Below are positions 1 to 11,166 of a stretch of DNA of 64,000 nucleotides, piece after piece (position 1 is the stretch's first letter; the number at the start of each line of letters is the position of its first letter). The stretch is taken from assembly GCA_004764695.1 (NCBI GenBank), contig CM015708.1, positions 1 to 64,000 on the forward strand, written 5' to 3'. The DNA is from Schizochytrium sp. TIO01. Taxonomy: Eukaryota > Sar > Bigyra > Thraustochytrida > Thraustochytriidae. The position numbers were made by a program, and so were the translations under genes. The notes beneath the pieces are model-generated. The model saw only the letters and a program-made list of their open reading frames with translations. It did no database searches and was not told where the DNA came from.

Positions 1-837
1 CAAGATCTAAAAAGGATTCTGCAAATTGACGATCAGGCTCTTATCAATACAGTAGAGGTGCGGCATAAACTCCTCGGCGAGAACAATGAAACTCTTACAC
101 GCATGTTTCTAAACGACCAGCGATTCCCGGCGTCTGGCTTTTTTCTAAATGCTAATCATACCGACTCGTCACTTGATGAGTACATGAATGCGAATGAATT
201 GGTGGCATGGGAAATCATTGCATGTCACTGTCCTCCGGGCATTTTGGTGTCTGCCAAATCGTTTGTTCTAAAGTCTTTACACATCCTAGCATACCATTCA
301 AAATGGAATTTATTCCGCCAATTAGCTCGATTAGTAGCTATGACCTGGCCCAAGGAAATCGTAGACATGTTCTTTGAAAACAGTAATCAACTGAAGGTTC
401 CACTGCAGATCAATAAGCGCATTTGCACGATTGCATTGGTCAATCTTTGTTTGATTAAAATTCCGTCGCTTGCTCAAGCGATTTCTGGAGAGATTCGAGA
501 GAATATTATGATGAGCATCGACTTATACTCGTCAGATAAGAATATTATTCCTTGGTATGCTTTAGTCTTACATACGACACATCAATTTGGGCAAGCAGCA
601 TTAGAGAAGCTTTTAGAAACGACTTTGACTAATTCTATCGATATGTTAGTCTTGATTTTTCAAAAACAGATCATAGACTCATTGTATTTTAATGATGATG
701 GGATTCCACTTTTGAAGCCTTGCTTCGAAAACTCAACTCTTTTGAATGACTACTACGAGAAGTACTATAAAGTGTCGTACAAACAAATGCAAAGGAAGTT
801 AATAGACAAAAACTCAGATAAAAATAATTCAGAATAA
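1..837 (+). CDS. C-terminal part of unknown, probably all-helical protein (5' truncated by window)
   Basis: The frame is open from base 1 and ends at TAA 835-837, so at least 278 residues are present and the true start lies upstream of the window. The GTG at 58 is not a likely start because the frame continues above it. The sequence is rich in leucine and isoleucine and reads as successive amphipathic helices, with no signal peptide, membrane segment or metal cluster in the visible part. The tail is Lys/Asp/Asn rich. I do not recognise the family. AATAAA-type motifs (about 861-870) follow the stop and could serve polyadenylation. Coding status is well supported by length and composition; function is unknown. 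Confidence 0.75.
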   Translation, partial: QDLKRILQIDDQALINTVEVRHKLLGENNETLTRMFLNDQRFPASGFFLNANHTDSSLDEYMNANELVAWEIIACHCPPGILVSAKSFVLKSLHILAYHSKWNLFRQLARLVAMTWPKEIVDMFFENSNQLKVPLQINKRICTIALVNLCLIKIPSLAQAISGEIRENIMMSIDLYSSDKNIIPWYALVLHTTHQFGQAALEKLLETTLTNSIDMLVLIFQKQIIDSLYFNDDGIPLLKPCFENSTLLNDYYEKYYKVSYKQMQRKLIDKNSDKNNSE

Positions 838-1282
838 TTTAGTTTTTCTTTGTTTATAAATAAATAAATAATATATACTTTTTTAAATTACTTTAAAAAA
901 AACGTTCTAACCTTTGTTTTATAGTAGTAAAGATGCAGACATTTGTATCGTGTGTAAACATGTACTTTACTTATTATCTATATGAAAAGCTTGAATGTAC
1001 AGAGGGATAGCAGGCATCGACGGAGAGTTTCGAGGACACCTACGTTTACTTGTTGAATGTTATCTTTGTTCGTGCTATCACATTTAGCCTCAGCGAAGTT
1101 TTAAATATCATTGTGCACCAACCAATCTTGGGTTGTTTAGCTCTTTGAACCATTGAATCATTTTCCTGGACGTTTGTGCTCACACTTTACTGTACAATCC
1201 ATTTTGTTTGATTAATTGGTGCTTTTTTTGTTGTTGTTGTTAAACTAAACATTATTTATTAAAATTAAGTTAATAAATAAAA
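838..1282. other. A/T-rich intergenic region
   Basis: The 445 bases between the first gene and the large PAN gene hold AATAAA-like motifs just after the upstream stop and a T/G-rich then A-rich leader before the ATG at 1283. I see no RNA gene, repeat array or additional reading frame here. Confidence 0.5.
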
Positions 1283-4200
1283 ATGTCATGCACAAGTCAC
1301 GCAGACGTAGCCTCAAGCCAGAAGCCTAAGAAAGGCAGAGATGCTGCCCGGAATCTAAACGCAGGCAAGTTTGGCGTTGAATTTTTTTGCGACACGCAGA
1401 AACCACGCAACGTTCTTGGAGAAGGAAAGACACCTGCGTACATACAATTGTGGCCATATGAAAGACATTCATTCGCAAAAAGTAAACTATTCGATTGGGA
1501 AAAGGTGTCTTTGAACGAGTTTCCTCACGCCAAGGTACGTACTTGGTTGAACGAGTCAATCTATGCCAACGATGCTGACGCATGGAAACCAGAAACGGTG
1601 ATTCGGACTGGACGACTTCCGAAAGGTATGCGCTATGCTGTTGACTGGAGGTACATTGGTGGAATCCCACCAATTGAACATGGCGTGATGAAAGAGGGTT
1701 CAATCAGAAGGTGGATTCATCTCACAAGTGTCCAGCAGTGCAGATCCACGTGCACAATCACAGGCTACCGCCAGGCGGTGGGTGTCTCGCGCACGGCACA
1801 GCTGGGAGAAAACTCGAGAATTCCTGAGCTAGGTAATATACCTTACTGCCCACCAGCCACAGCGGCTAGCAAGATTGATGAACGATTATATTGCGACGCA
1901 GGTCATGCGCTTCGCGCTCCGCGTTATCTATGGAGCACGACCAGAATTTTAAATGAAAATAATCCTTTACAAACATTTGTTTATGCAGATCCTACAAATG
2001 ACCTAACATATGCTATGAACACAACAAACCAAATGCGCCAACGAAAACTGATTGGTTCCCCTGTAAATTGGCAAGACTTTGTTGTAGGCCAGGCCTGGAC
2101 ATCTAATGATACAATAGCATTAATTGATCTACCTGAATTCAATGGCGAGGAGGAAGAACTTACAGAAGAAGAAGAACTTACAGAAAAAGGCCAAAAAGAA
2201 CAACAAGAACTAACAGAAGAAATGAAAGGCTATGAAAAGAATATAACTATCATCACCGAAGTAGTAAACGAAAAGGAAGAAAGTGAAGAGGGAGCACGCC
2301 AGGACCGCTTGCTATCATCGACTAACAGCAATGACTATAAGCAAGATACGCGCGCTCACGCTGGTCTTTATTGGAGCCAACAACTTTCGAATGATCCTGA
2401 TATGCTTGATTATGTTCGTCATGATTTACGTATTCCGGAAGGAATGAGCCCAGACCAGGTCGGCGCAAATTACCCACACACTTGCTCGTATTTTGCAACT
2501 GCATCATGCAGTAAAGTAAGCACTGACCCGTTTTACAAATTTAGGCTTGAATACAATCTTCATCAAACGAAACCTGTTTGCAAAGACAAGTCAGAATCAG
2601 AGTCACGCGTCAAAGTATTCGGCAGGTACGGTGAAAATAAAGTGGCAAAAGAACATCCAGCACCGGCTCACAAAACAAAATATTTTAGTGGCATCGAGAG
2701 TGCCAGAAATGACTTTACGGCTAACCCTCTTTTTGTATCTAAAAATGCAGGTACATTCATGACCGGGCCAATGGCAGAAGCTTCACCTTTCGTCTATATA
2801 ATGGCCTATTTGGACAATATAGGCCCTTTTGTTCTTTCGAATGGCGGCGTGGGCAAGGGCTCGAAAGACTTGTCCGATTTAGTAGAATATATTGATACAG
2901 ACTTTGCAAGCTACGGCGAGTCGGTTCTTTATTTTGATCATTTGCTAACAGGGCTGGGAGACCGCGATGACCTTTCAGCACGCAAAATGATGCAATATTA
3001 TAGTAATGTAGATAACTTTATAACTTCAAAGCGCAAGACTGGCTCGAGTTCAGGCCACACTTGGGCTGTCGTAGGATACAGGTTCTTACCAGACAGGCCT
3101 GAAGATTCTTTTATTATTGGTATCAATAGTCACACGTTAAGCGGATCTGGTGACTCGCAACGCGGAGTTTTCATTCTTCGATGGCCTTTAATCCACGGCT
3201 TCATGGGTCCAAACGAAATGCGACTCATTAAGCCACTCTGGAACGAGCATGGCCTACCTCTCAAGTACTATTACGATGGTACTGAAGAAGTTCCGCTCGG
3301 AGCTGCTGGGGGCACTAACGAAGTTCGTGGAGCGGACAAGTACGATTATCGCCAGACTATTGCGTCGGATCCCTCTGGGAAAAGCGCAGAATTAGTAGGC
3401 GATGGCTCAGATGGCAAGCATTGCGGTCTTGGTACCCACTGCACTCCATACAATACTTCAATTCCACACATTCGCAGACCATCTTTTATTGTGACCAAAG
3501 GCAGTTCTGAAGAAGATACTCAAATTCTTACCACATTCAATACGATATCAGATTCTAAATGCAGCGAAAATGACCAAGTTCTCCTCGCACCAAAGCGTCG
3601 CATGACCGCAAAACAATGCAGACAACAATGTGACAACACGGATCTTTGTATTGCTGTTTACCACAGCTCATCAAATAAATGTACACTGTATGCTTCTTGT
3701 GATCTCCAGAATGATGATCTCGCAGGGACTGTATATGACAAGACACCACGTGCAGAAACAATTGGAGATCAGCTTGCCATCATTCAAAACTATTATCACA
3801 TGCGGCCCAATTGTCTTGAACAAGACTTTGTGCCTTTTGAGGACTACAAACTCATTGGCGGTGGTTGTTCTCTTTCTGAACCGACTGTAAAAACTGCTCG
3901 GGTAGAAACGCTTGCCAAATGCAGACAACAATGCGATGATGATGGCGATGCATGCCAGATCTTTTCTTATGAACCGGCAACGCGAACGTGTTACACGCGC
4001 TGTGCTTCCACCGCATATGCGCCAACAAAAGGCACAATCGCACCTGCAGGATATTTACCTAGCTGCGGAGTTACAACGTATCGTAAATTTGATCAGACTT
4101 TTAGACAGAGCGGGATAAAGAACTTGACCAGCACAAAAATGGGGTTTAGTAACCTCTATGAGAATGCTCGCTGTTATGCTGACGGTCTTGTTCGTAACCG

Positions 4201-4732
4201 GTTTGACACCAGCACGATGGATGAATGCCTTGATGCTTGTCTCGAAGAACCCGAGTGCTTGTTTGCCGAGCGTATTCAGTCTTCATGCTTTCTTTATGAT
4301 GTCTGCAAACTCGATGTTGCAGAATATGGACAAGCTTTATATACAACTACAACAGCTTCAGGAACTTTTGAATCCACAATCGAATGGCCTCCTTCAAACA
4401 GTTCGTTTCAGGTATATCAAAGAGATTCACAGTTACCACTCCAATCGACTGCTCCCACGGGACAGCCGACATCTCAGACTGAAGATTTAACTGTCCATAT
4501 TGGACCCATTACCCCAGACAACATGCCCGTTTTCTTCTCAAGCCAAGGCTCAGTAGATAATAACCGTCTTTTGCGCGTTCAAGATCCTTTGATCTCACAA
4601 AACAGCAAGCTTTCTAGCATGACATTGCCATTGATCTTCACGCTCATATTGTTCGCATGTGGAATCCTTTTCTTTTCAGTGCTCAGATCATCAATCCAGC
4701 GCTGCGTTTCACGTCGAAAGCTTAAAATGTGA
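1283..4732 (+). CDS. Large membrane-anchored protein with three PAN/Apple-like modules and a papain-like region
   Basis: The product has 1,149 residues. Its C-terminal third carries three cysteine modules typical of PAN/Apple folds, at about 755-820, 860-915 and 960-1010. Each has a CxxxC pair in a helix followed by a Cys-containing strand. One hydrophobic segment (about 1113-1138) precedes a short basic tail, which fits a type I membrane anchor. The middle resembles a C1 papain-like peptidase: VDWR at 120-123, Cys401 in an HTCSYFATAS context, His592 in GHTWAVVGY and Asn615. The spacing is long, with an acidic insert near 290-330. The cysteine assignment is uncertain, since a CxxxC near 148-152 is an alternative. 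No clear N-terminal signal peptide is visible. PAN modules usually bind carbohydrate or protein, so a surface adhesin or processing role is inferred. Confidence 0.8.
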   Translation: MSCTSHADVASSQKPKKGRDAARNLNAGKFGVEFFCDTQKPRNVLGEGKTPAYIQLWPYERHSFAKSKLFDWEKVSLNEFPHAKVRTWLNESIYANDADAWKPETVIRTGRLPKGMRYAVDWRYIGGIPPIEHGVMKEGSIRRWIHLTSVQQCRSTCTITGYRQAVGVSRTAQLGENSRIPELGNIPYCPPATAASKIDERLYCDAGHALRAPRYLWSTTRILNENNPLQTFVYADPTNDLTYAMNTTNQMRQRKLIGSPVNWQDFVVGQAWTSNDTIALIDLPEFNGEEEELTEEEELTEKGQKEQQELTEEMKGYEKNITIITEVVNEKEESEEGARQDRLLSSTNSNDYKQDTRAHAGLYWSQQLSNDPDMLDYVRHDLRIPEGMSPDQVGANYPHTCSYFATASCSKVSTDPFYKFRLEYNLHQTKPVCKDKSESESRVKVFGRYGENKVAKEHPAPAHKTKYFSGIESARNDFTANPLFVSKNAGTFMTGPMAEASPFVYIMAYLDNIGPFVLSNGGVGKGSKDLSDLVEYIDTDFASYGESVLYFDHLLTGLGDRDDLSARKMMQYYSNVDNFITSKRKTGSSSGHTWAVVGYRFLPDRPEDSFIIGINSHTLSGSGDSQRGVFILRWPLIHGFMGPNEMRLIKPLWNEHGLPLKYYYDGTEEVPLGAAGGTNEVRGADKYDYRQTIASDPSGKSAELVGDGSDGKHCGLGTHCTPYNTSIPHIRRPSFIVTKGSSEEDTQILTTFNTISDSKCSENDQVLLAPKRRMTAKQCRQQCDNTDLCIAVYHSSSNKCTLYASCDLQNDDLAGTVYDKTPRAETIGDQLAIIQNYYHMRPNCLEQDFVPFEDYKLIGGGCSLSEPTVKTARVETLAKCRQQCDDDGDACQIFSYEPATRTCYTRCASTAYAPTKGTIAPAGYLPSCGVTTYRKFDQTFRQSGIKNLTSTKMGFSNLYENARCYADGLVRNRFDTSTMDECLDACLEEPECLFAERIQSSCFLYDVCKLDVAEYGQALYTTTTASGTFESTIEWPPSNSSFQVYQRDSQLPLQSTAPTGQPTSQTEDLTVHIGPITPDNMPVFFSSQGSVDNNRLLRVQDPLISQNSKLSSMTLPLIFTLILFACGILFFSVLRSSIQRCVSRRKLKM

Positions 4733-4846
4733 GCGGTTAAGTCGAACTGTATGTATTTTTTCAAGCTTTGTTTTGTTTTCTTAACTCAAGACAAGCAAGC
4801 AACAACAATGAATATATAATCGTAAATTTATTTTCATTCGTTTATA

Positions 4847-5587
4847 TCAAGTTAAATTTGGGTCTTCGTAATCGATCAACAAAGCATCTTCGTCAGGCTT
4901 AATTTTGCTAGGTATGTTGAGTTTCTTTTCAACATACGAGTGTTGATTTTTATTTGATTTTTCGAAAACTTGTTGACTGTGGCTTAGAGGACGAGAGACC
5001 GGAGTCGTGTTGACGCCACCACTTAATTGACTATAGTGTTTATCCTGCATACTATTTATGTAATGCTCTAGTTGGGTGATTAAAAACTTGCAATTTGTTT
5101 GACTAGTCTTGAGCTCAGCTATTGCATCATCGCGCTCAAGTATCAGGGTTGCTTGCGTTTGCTCATAAGCATCAATGATCGACTCTTGCTCCAGACGCTC
5201 TTGTGTCAACTGGCATGCATAACAATCACAAGCCGACCCTCTACATTCTGTATGTGGAATTGGCGCCGGGCAGCTATATTGTGGCATCATTGGAAATGGA
5301 TAATGAAACGACCATTGGTTGGGCATATAAAATCCACCTTGATTCATATGCCATGGGTTTCCATGAAAATATGCGGGAGCAAATGGTGCTTGCCTAGGCA
5401 AACCTGCCGGTTGATATGCGTGCTCATTTGGGCTTGGATATACAGGCTGATGACTGTTATGATAGCATCTTACAGAGTGATCTTCTGTATTATTTACAGC
5501 TTTCGATACTGATAAACCTCTTTTCTTCATAAGTATATGACCAGCGAAGCATTCTTCTGCTGTGCTCAGTGCAGGTCTTTTGGTCAT
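4847..5587 (-). CDS. Unknown protein with Pro/Tyr-rich N-terminal region, Cys cluster and coiled coil
   Basis: The product has 246 residues, counting from the first ATG (5585-5587); the frame also runs upstream to a GTG at 5623. The N-terminal half is rich in Pro, Tyr, Phe and Met, like low-complexity phase-separating or matrix proteins. A short cluster (CRGSACDCYAC) follows and could bind a metal. After it comes a charged heptad-like stretch that should form a coiled coil, then a polar tail. No membrane segment is present. The gene is convergent with the PAN gene upstream, with 114 bases between the stops. I do not recognise the family. Confidence 0.6.
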   Translation of the reverse strand: MTKRPALSTAEECFAGHILMKKRGLSVSKAVNNTEDHSVRCYHNSHQPVYPSPNEHAYQPAGLPRQAPFAPAYFHGNPWHMNQGGFYMPNQWSFHYPFPMMPQYSCPAPIPHTECRGSACDCYACQLTQERLEQESIIDAYEQTQATLILERDDAIAELKTSQTNCKFLITQLEHYINSMQDKHYSQLSGGVNTTPVSRPLSHSQQVFEKSNKNQHSYVEKKLNIPSKIKPDEDALLIDYEDPNLT

Positions 5588-5775
5588 GATTCTGACCAGA
5601 AGCAATTGTCGGTTTGCTTGCACTACAGAACAAAATATAGTTGCTTACATAGCAAACTCCAGGCTTTTTTTATTTTATTTTTTATAATCATAGATTTAAT
5701 TATAGCATTGTTAAGAGTCAAAAGAAATAAAAAGTATTAACTTCCAAAAGTAACAGACTCGAATATGCCTTTTTT

Positions 5776-6537
5776 TTAAGTATTCAAGTCTAAAATCATT
5801 TGGATAGTTTTTGGCGTCGACACAAAACCACCCAATATATGCAGATGCTTGACTTGACGTTTATAGATAGCGTCATAGCAACTTTCTAGACAAAGTTCAC
5901 TAAAATGAATTCCATTCCATAAAAGCTCGCGCAACTTATTGTCGCTCTTGATCACACATAGCATCGCCTCAATGGTCTTGCTATCGTTATATATAGATTG
6001 CGCTAGCGGACACGCACATGAATCATTCAAGCTTACACGATGGATAGAGTATGAAGGATCACGCAAGCACGTAAGGATTTTAGATAGAGCGCCTCTGGAA
6101 CTATGCAAGCATGTAAACGATAGGGTCAACTCTTTCAAATGTTCAAGACTTTTGCAAAACATCGTTATACAATCCAACGTGTCGCTGCTTTCGAGTTCAA
6201 AGTCAAAAATAAATTCTAACTTTTTCAGCTTTGAAAATGCTTTACGAGTCGATGGATGTGCTAAAAAGAACGACAGCGAACTACTAGCTCTCATTATCGT
6301 AAGCCGGAAATAGATAAAGTCAGGAGCCATCAACAGCTCGAACAAAAGTTGCTCAAGTTCTTCTGTTTCTACGAGATCACAAAATGAGATAGAAAGACCA
6401 TAACAGCCTTTGCAACAGCACTGGAGACGTTTAAGAACACGAAGTTGGCTTATAAGAACTAAAAGACCCATTCCATTGGCACAATACTGCGAACATGTGC
6501 ATTCTTGTTTGACTTCCCATACTAGTATCTGCTTCAT
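5776..6537 (-). CDS. Leucine-rich-repeat-like protein
   Basis: The product has 253 residues from the ATG at 6535-6537; the open frame extends to a TTG at 6576. Irregular leucine repeats of the LxxLxL type recur through the chain, for example in LKKLEFIFDFEL and LKELTLSFTCL. They alternate with helical stretches, as in ribonuclease-inhibitor-type LRRs. A cluster of cysteines lies near residues 12-50. No signal peptide is seen, so a cytosolic or nuclear scaffold role is possible. The gene sits at the left edge of the giant inverted repeat and is transcribed away from it. The fold assignment is moderate; the function is unknown. Confidence 0.55.
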   Translation of the reverse strand: MKQILVWEVKQECTCSQYCANGMGLLVLISQLRVLKRLQCCCKGCYGLSISFCDLVETEELEQLLFELLMAPDFIYFRLTIMRASSSLSFFLAHPSTRKAFSKLKKLEFIFDFELESSDTLDCITMFCKSLEHLKELTLSFTCLHSSRGALSKILTCLRDPSYSIHRVSLNDSCACPLAQSIYNDSKTIEAMLCVIKSDNKLRELLWNGIHFSELCLESCYDAIYKRQVKHLHILGGFVSTPKTIQMILDLNT

Positions 6538-6637
6538 CTTATCTATTTGAGGTTTGCTTCTCGCGACCACCGACAATCATCTCACGTTCTTTTTTCATAC
6601 AACACAAGAACACCATTAAGAACATGCTATCTTCTTT

Positions 6638-9600
6638 AATCTGAATGGTCAATCAGGTGTTGTATTATGGCTATTTCAAATTTACACAAGCTGATTGCGG
6701 CGATCGAAAGCCGACATCCGAGCGCAGCTAGACACCAACTTGTGCATAGATCCGAGCTCTATTGAGCAAACGCAAAGCGACTTTCGATGATAAAATAAAT
6801 AGAAACGAAATTAGTATTAGTCAAGTCTATATAACGACTATCACTTAAAATAATGTTTAATTATCTCAAGTTTCTGAAAAGACAAAATCGAGTCAATTGG
6901 CGTGCCACCAACCTCTCCAAATGGTCAAATGGCAAAAGCACTATATATAGTAAGAGTTGTACTAGGACACCTATCTACTATCACTAAACATCTAGTCTAA
7001 ACTATAGACTACTAGTATGTATAACAACGTCTAATGGTGTTAGTCATAGATCTATAGGAGTTTCAATCCGAATAGTCAATCAGGTATTGTATTATGGCTA
7101 TCTCGAATTGACACAAGCTGATTGCGGCAATCGAAAGCGGGCATTCGACCGCAGCTAGACACCAACTTGTGCATAGATCCGAGCTCTATTGAGCAAACGC
7201 AAAGCGACTTTCGATGATAAAATAAATATAAACAAAATCAGTATTAGTCAAGTCTATATAATGGCTACCACTTAAAATAATGTTTAACTATCTCGAGTTT
7301 CTGAAAAGACAAAATCGAGTCAATTGGCGTGCCACCAACCTCTCCAAATGGTCAAATGGCAAAAGCACTATATATAATAAGAGTCGTACTAGGATACCTT
7401 TTGTACTATCATAAAGCATCTACTCTAAACTACTAATAGTGTCTAGTCATAGATCTATAGGAGTTTCAATCCGAATAGTCAATCAGGTATTGTATTATGG
7501 CTATCTCGAATTGACACAAGCTGATTGCGGCAATCGAAAGCGGGCATTCGAGCGCAGCTAGACACCAACTTGTGCATAGATCCGAGCTCTATTGAGCAAA
7601 CGCAAAGCGACTTTCGATGATAAAATAAATAGAAACGAAATTAGTATTAGTCAAGTCTATATAATGGCTACCACTTAAAATAATGTTTAATTATCTCAAG
7701 TTTCTGAAAAGACAAAATCGAGTCAATTGGCGTGCCACCAACCTCTCCAAATGGTCAAATGGCAAAAGCACTATATATAGTAAGAGTCGTACTAGGATAC
7801 CTTTTGTACTATCAAAAAGCATCTACTCTAAACTATAAACTACTAGTATGTATAACAACGTCTAATAGTGTCTAGTCGTAGGTCTATAGGAGTTTCAATC
7901 TGAATGGTCAACCAGATGTTGTATTCTGACTATTTCGAATTGACTCAAGCCGAGTGTGGCGATCGAAAGCAGACATCCAAGCGCAGCTAGACACCAACTT
8001 GTGCACAGATCCGAGCTCTATTGAGCAAACGCAAAGCGACTTTCGATGATAAAATAAATAGAAACGAAATTAGTATTAGTCAAGTCTATATAACGACCAT
8101 CACTTAAAATAATGTTTAACTATCTCGAGTTTCTGAAAAGACAAAATCGAGTCAATTGGCGTGCCACCAACCTCTCCAAATGGTCAAATGGCAAAATCGC
8201 TATGCACCATAAGAGTCGTACTAGGATACCTTTTGTACTATCAAAAAGCATCTAGTCTAAACTATAAACTACTAGTATGTATAACAACGTCTAATAGTGT
8301 CTAGTCATAGGTCTATAGGAGTTTCAATCCGAATAGTCAATCAGGTGTTGTGTTCTGGCTATTTCGAATTGACACAAGCCGAGTGTGGCAATCAAAAGCG
8401 GGCATCCGAGCGCAGCTAGACACCAACTTGTGCATAGATCTGAGCTCTATTGAGCAAACGCAAAGCGACTTTCGATGATAAAATAAATAGAAACGAAATT
8501 AGTATTAGTCAAGTCTATATAATGGTTACCACTTAAAATAATGTTTAATTATCTCGAGTTTCTGAAAAGACAAAATCGAGCCAATTGGCGTGCCACCAAC
8601 CTCTCCAAATGGTCAAATGGCAAAAGCACTATATATAGTAAGAGTCATACTAGGACACCTATCTACTATCACTAAACATCTAGTCTAAACTACTAATAGT
8701 GTATAGCAACGTCTAATAGTGTCTAGTCATAGGTCTATAGGAGTTTCAATCTGAATGGTCAATCAGGTGTTGTATTATGGCTATCTCGAATTGACACAAG
8801 CCGAGTGTGGCGATTGAAAGCGGGCATCCGAGCGCAGCTAGACACCAACTTGTGCATAGATCCGAGCTCTATTGAGCAAACGCAAAGCGATTTTCGATGA
8901 TAAAATAAATAGAAACGAAATTAGTATTAGTCAAGTCTATATAATGGCTACCACTTAAAATAATGTTTAATTATCTCAAGTTTCTGAAAAGACAAAATCG
9001 AGTCAATTGGCGTGCCACCAACCTCTCCAAATGGTCAAATGGCAAAATCGCTATGAACCATAAGAGTCATACTAGGATACCTTTTGTACTATCACTAAAC
9101 ATCTAGTCTAAACTACTAATAGTGTATAACAACGTCTAATGGTGTTAGTCATAGGTCTATAGGAGTTTCAATCTGAATGTCAATCAGGTGTTGTGTTCTG
9201 ACTATCTCGAATTGACTCCAGCTGATTGCGGCGATCGAAAGCAGACATCCAAGCGCAGCTAGACACCAACTTGTGCATAGATTCGAGCTCTATTGAGCAA
9301 ACGCAAAGCGACTTTCGATGATAAAATAAATAGAAACGAAATCAGTATTAGTCAAGTCTATATAATGGTTACCACTTAAAATAATGTTTAATTATCTCAA
9401 GTTTCTGAAAAGACAAAATCGAGTTAATTGGCGTGCCACCAACCTCTCCAAATGGTCAAATGGCAAAAGCACTATATATAGTAAGAGTCATACTAGGACA
9501 CCTATCTACTATCACTAAACATCTAGTCTAAACTACTAATAGTGTATAGCAACGTCTAATAGTGTCTAGTCATAGGTCTATAGGAGTTTCAATCTGAATG

Positions 9601-10042
9601 GTCAATCAGGTGTTGTATTATGGCTATCTCGAATTGACACAAGCCGAGTGTGGCGATTGAAAGCGGGCATCCGAGCGCAGCTAGACACCAACTTGTGCAT
9701 AGATCCGAGCTCTATTGAGCAAACGCAAAGCGATTTTCGATGATAAAATAAATAGAAACGAAATTAGTATTAGTCAAGTCTATATAATGGCTACCACTTA
9801 AAATAATGTTTAATTATCTCAAGTTTCTGAAAAGACAAAATCGAGTCAATTGGCGTGCCACCAACCTGTCCAAATGGTCAAATGGCAAAATCGCTATGCA
9901 CCATAAGAGTCATACTAGGATACCTTTTGTACTATCAACAAGCATATACTCTAAACTACTAATACTTCTTACTACATACTATTCTTACTACATACTATTC
10001 CACTAATATAAATCAATAATCTAGAATAAAATAGATTAAACC
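6638..10042. repeat. Left arm of giant inverted repeat: eight direct ~420-bp units
   Basis: Eight head-to-tail units can be registered by a conserved block starting ATTGAGCAAACGCAAAGCGA at 6761, 7188, 7591, 8020, 8449, 8871, 9292 and 9714, spaced 403-429 bases. Each unit contains a TATATAA-like box about 30 bases before a short frame beginning MFNYL (ATGs near 6853, 7280, 7683, 8112, 8541, 8963, 9384 and 9806). Two tail variants occur: one with CACTATATATAGTAAGAG, the other with CGCTATGCACCATAAGAG. The units are similar but not identical, so the array is not a simple copy error. No long gene lies inside. Confidence 0.9.
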
Positions 10043-10082
10043 TTTGAGTTGAGATGATAACAGAGTATAAAGGGAAGAAGGA

Positions 10083-10130
<48 letters not shown>

Positions 10131-10490
10131 GAAGGAATAGAAGGAATAGAAGGAATAGAATGAGAATGAATAGAATGAGAATGAATAGAATGAGAATGAA
10201 TAAAAGGAATAGAAGGAATAGAAGGAATAGAAGGAATAGAAGGAATAGAAGGAATAGAAGAAAAGAAGGAATAGAAGAAAAGAAGGAATAGAATGAGAAT
10301 GAATAGAAGGAATAGAAGGAATAGAATGAGAATGAATAGAATGAGAATGAATAGAATGAGAATGAGAAGGAATAGAATGAGAAGGAATAGAATGAGAATG
10401 AGAAGGAATAGAATGAGAATGAGAAGGAATAGAAGAAAGAGAAGGAATAGATGAAGAAAAAGAAAACGAATATAATGAGAAAAGATATCA
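10043..10490. repeat. Polypurine tract of the inverted repeat (GAAAG and GAAGGAATAG-type repeats)
   Basis: After a unique-looking junction (CTTTGAGTTGAGATGATAAC) the + strand becomes almost purely purine. It starts with a run of GAAA repeats (about 10080-10130) and continues with GGAATAGAA and GAGAATGAATAGAAT repeats to about 10490. The long frames read through it on either strand are by-products of repeat periods that keep phase. The tract is mirrored as polypyrimidine at 10728-11166. Confidence 0.85.
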
Positions 10491-10727
10491 AAAGGTAATC
10501 CACTTCTCTAACATAAAGGAGTAACATTATCTGCTATAGAAATAATCAAATGGTATTTTGTATGGAGTCTATACTTAAATAAATTATAATTTAGCCATGT
10601 TGTTGCCTATGTTTTAAATAAGTTGTATGTGAATACTTTTTGTGTGATTTTTCTTTGCATAATTGAACGTAATATTGCCTTCAAGAATCCTATCATTGTT
10701 TATAACTGTACTCTTTGGTATCTATCG
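10491..10727. other. Unique centre (loop) of the giant palindrome
   Basis: About 240 bases of ordinary A/T-rich sequence separate the mirrored arms. The symmetry point computed from mirrored 66-codon frames (9806-10006 and 11200-11400) is near 10603, in the middle of this stretch. No gene, tRNA or obvious protein-binding repeat is visible. If the arms pair, this would be the loop. Confidence 0.7.
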
Positions 10728-11075
10728 TCTTTCTATTCCTTCTTTCCTTCTATTCATTCTCATTCTATTCCTTCTCATTCTCATTCTATTCCTTCTATTC
10801 CTTCTCATTCTATTCCTTCTCATTCTCATTCTATTCATTCTCATTCTATTCATTCTCATTCTATTCATTCTCATTCTATTCCTTCTCATTCTATTCCTTC
10901 TATTCATTCTCATTCTATTCCTTCTTTTCTTCTATTCCTTCTTTTCTTCTATTCCTTCTATTCCTTCTATTCCTTCTATTCCTTCTATTCCTTCTATTCC
11001 TTTTATTCATTCTCATTCTATTCATTCTCATTCTATTCATTCTCATTCTATTCCTTCTATTCCTTCTATTCCTTC

Positions 11076-11123
<48 letters not shown>

Positions 11124-11166
11124 TCCTTCTTCCCTTTATACTCTGTTATCATCTCAACTCAAAGGT
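10728..11166. repeat. Polypyrimidine tract, inverted copy of the left polypurine tract
   Basis: CTATTCCTT, CATTCTCATT and finally CTTT repeats run to about 11130. They are followed by CCCTTTATACTCTGTTATC and the junction that is the reverse complement of the one at 10043-10070. The order and subtypes of repeats mirror the left tract approximately rather than base for base. Reading frames here are low-complexity artefacts. Confidence 0.85.
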
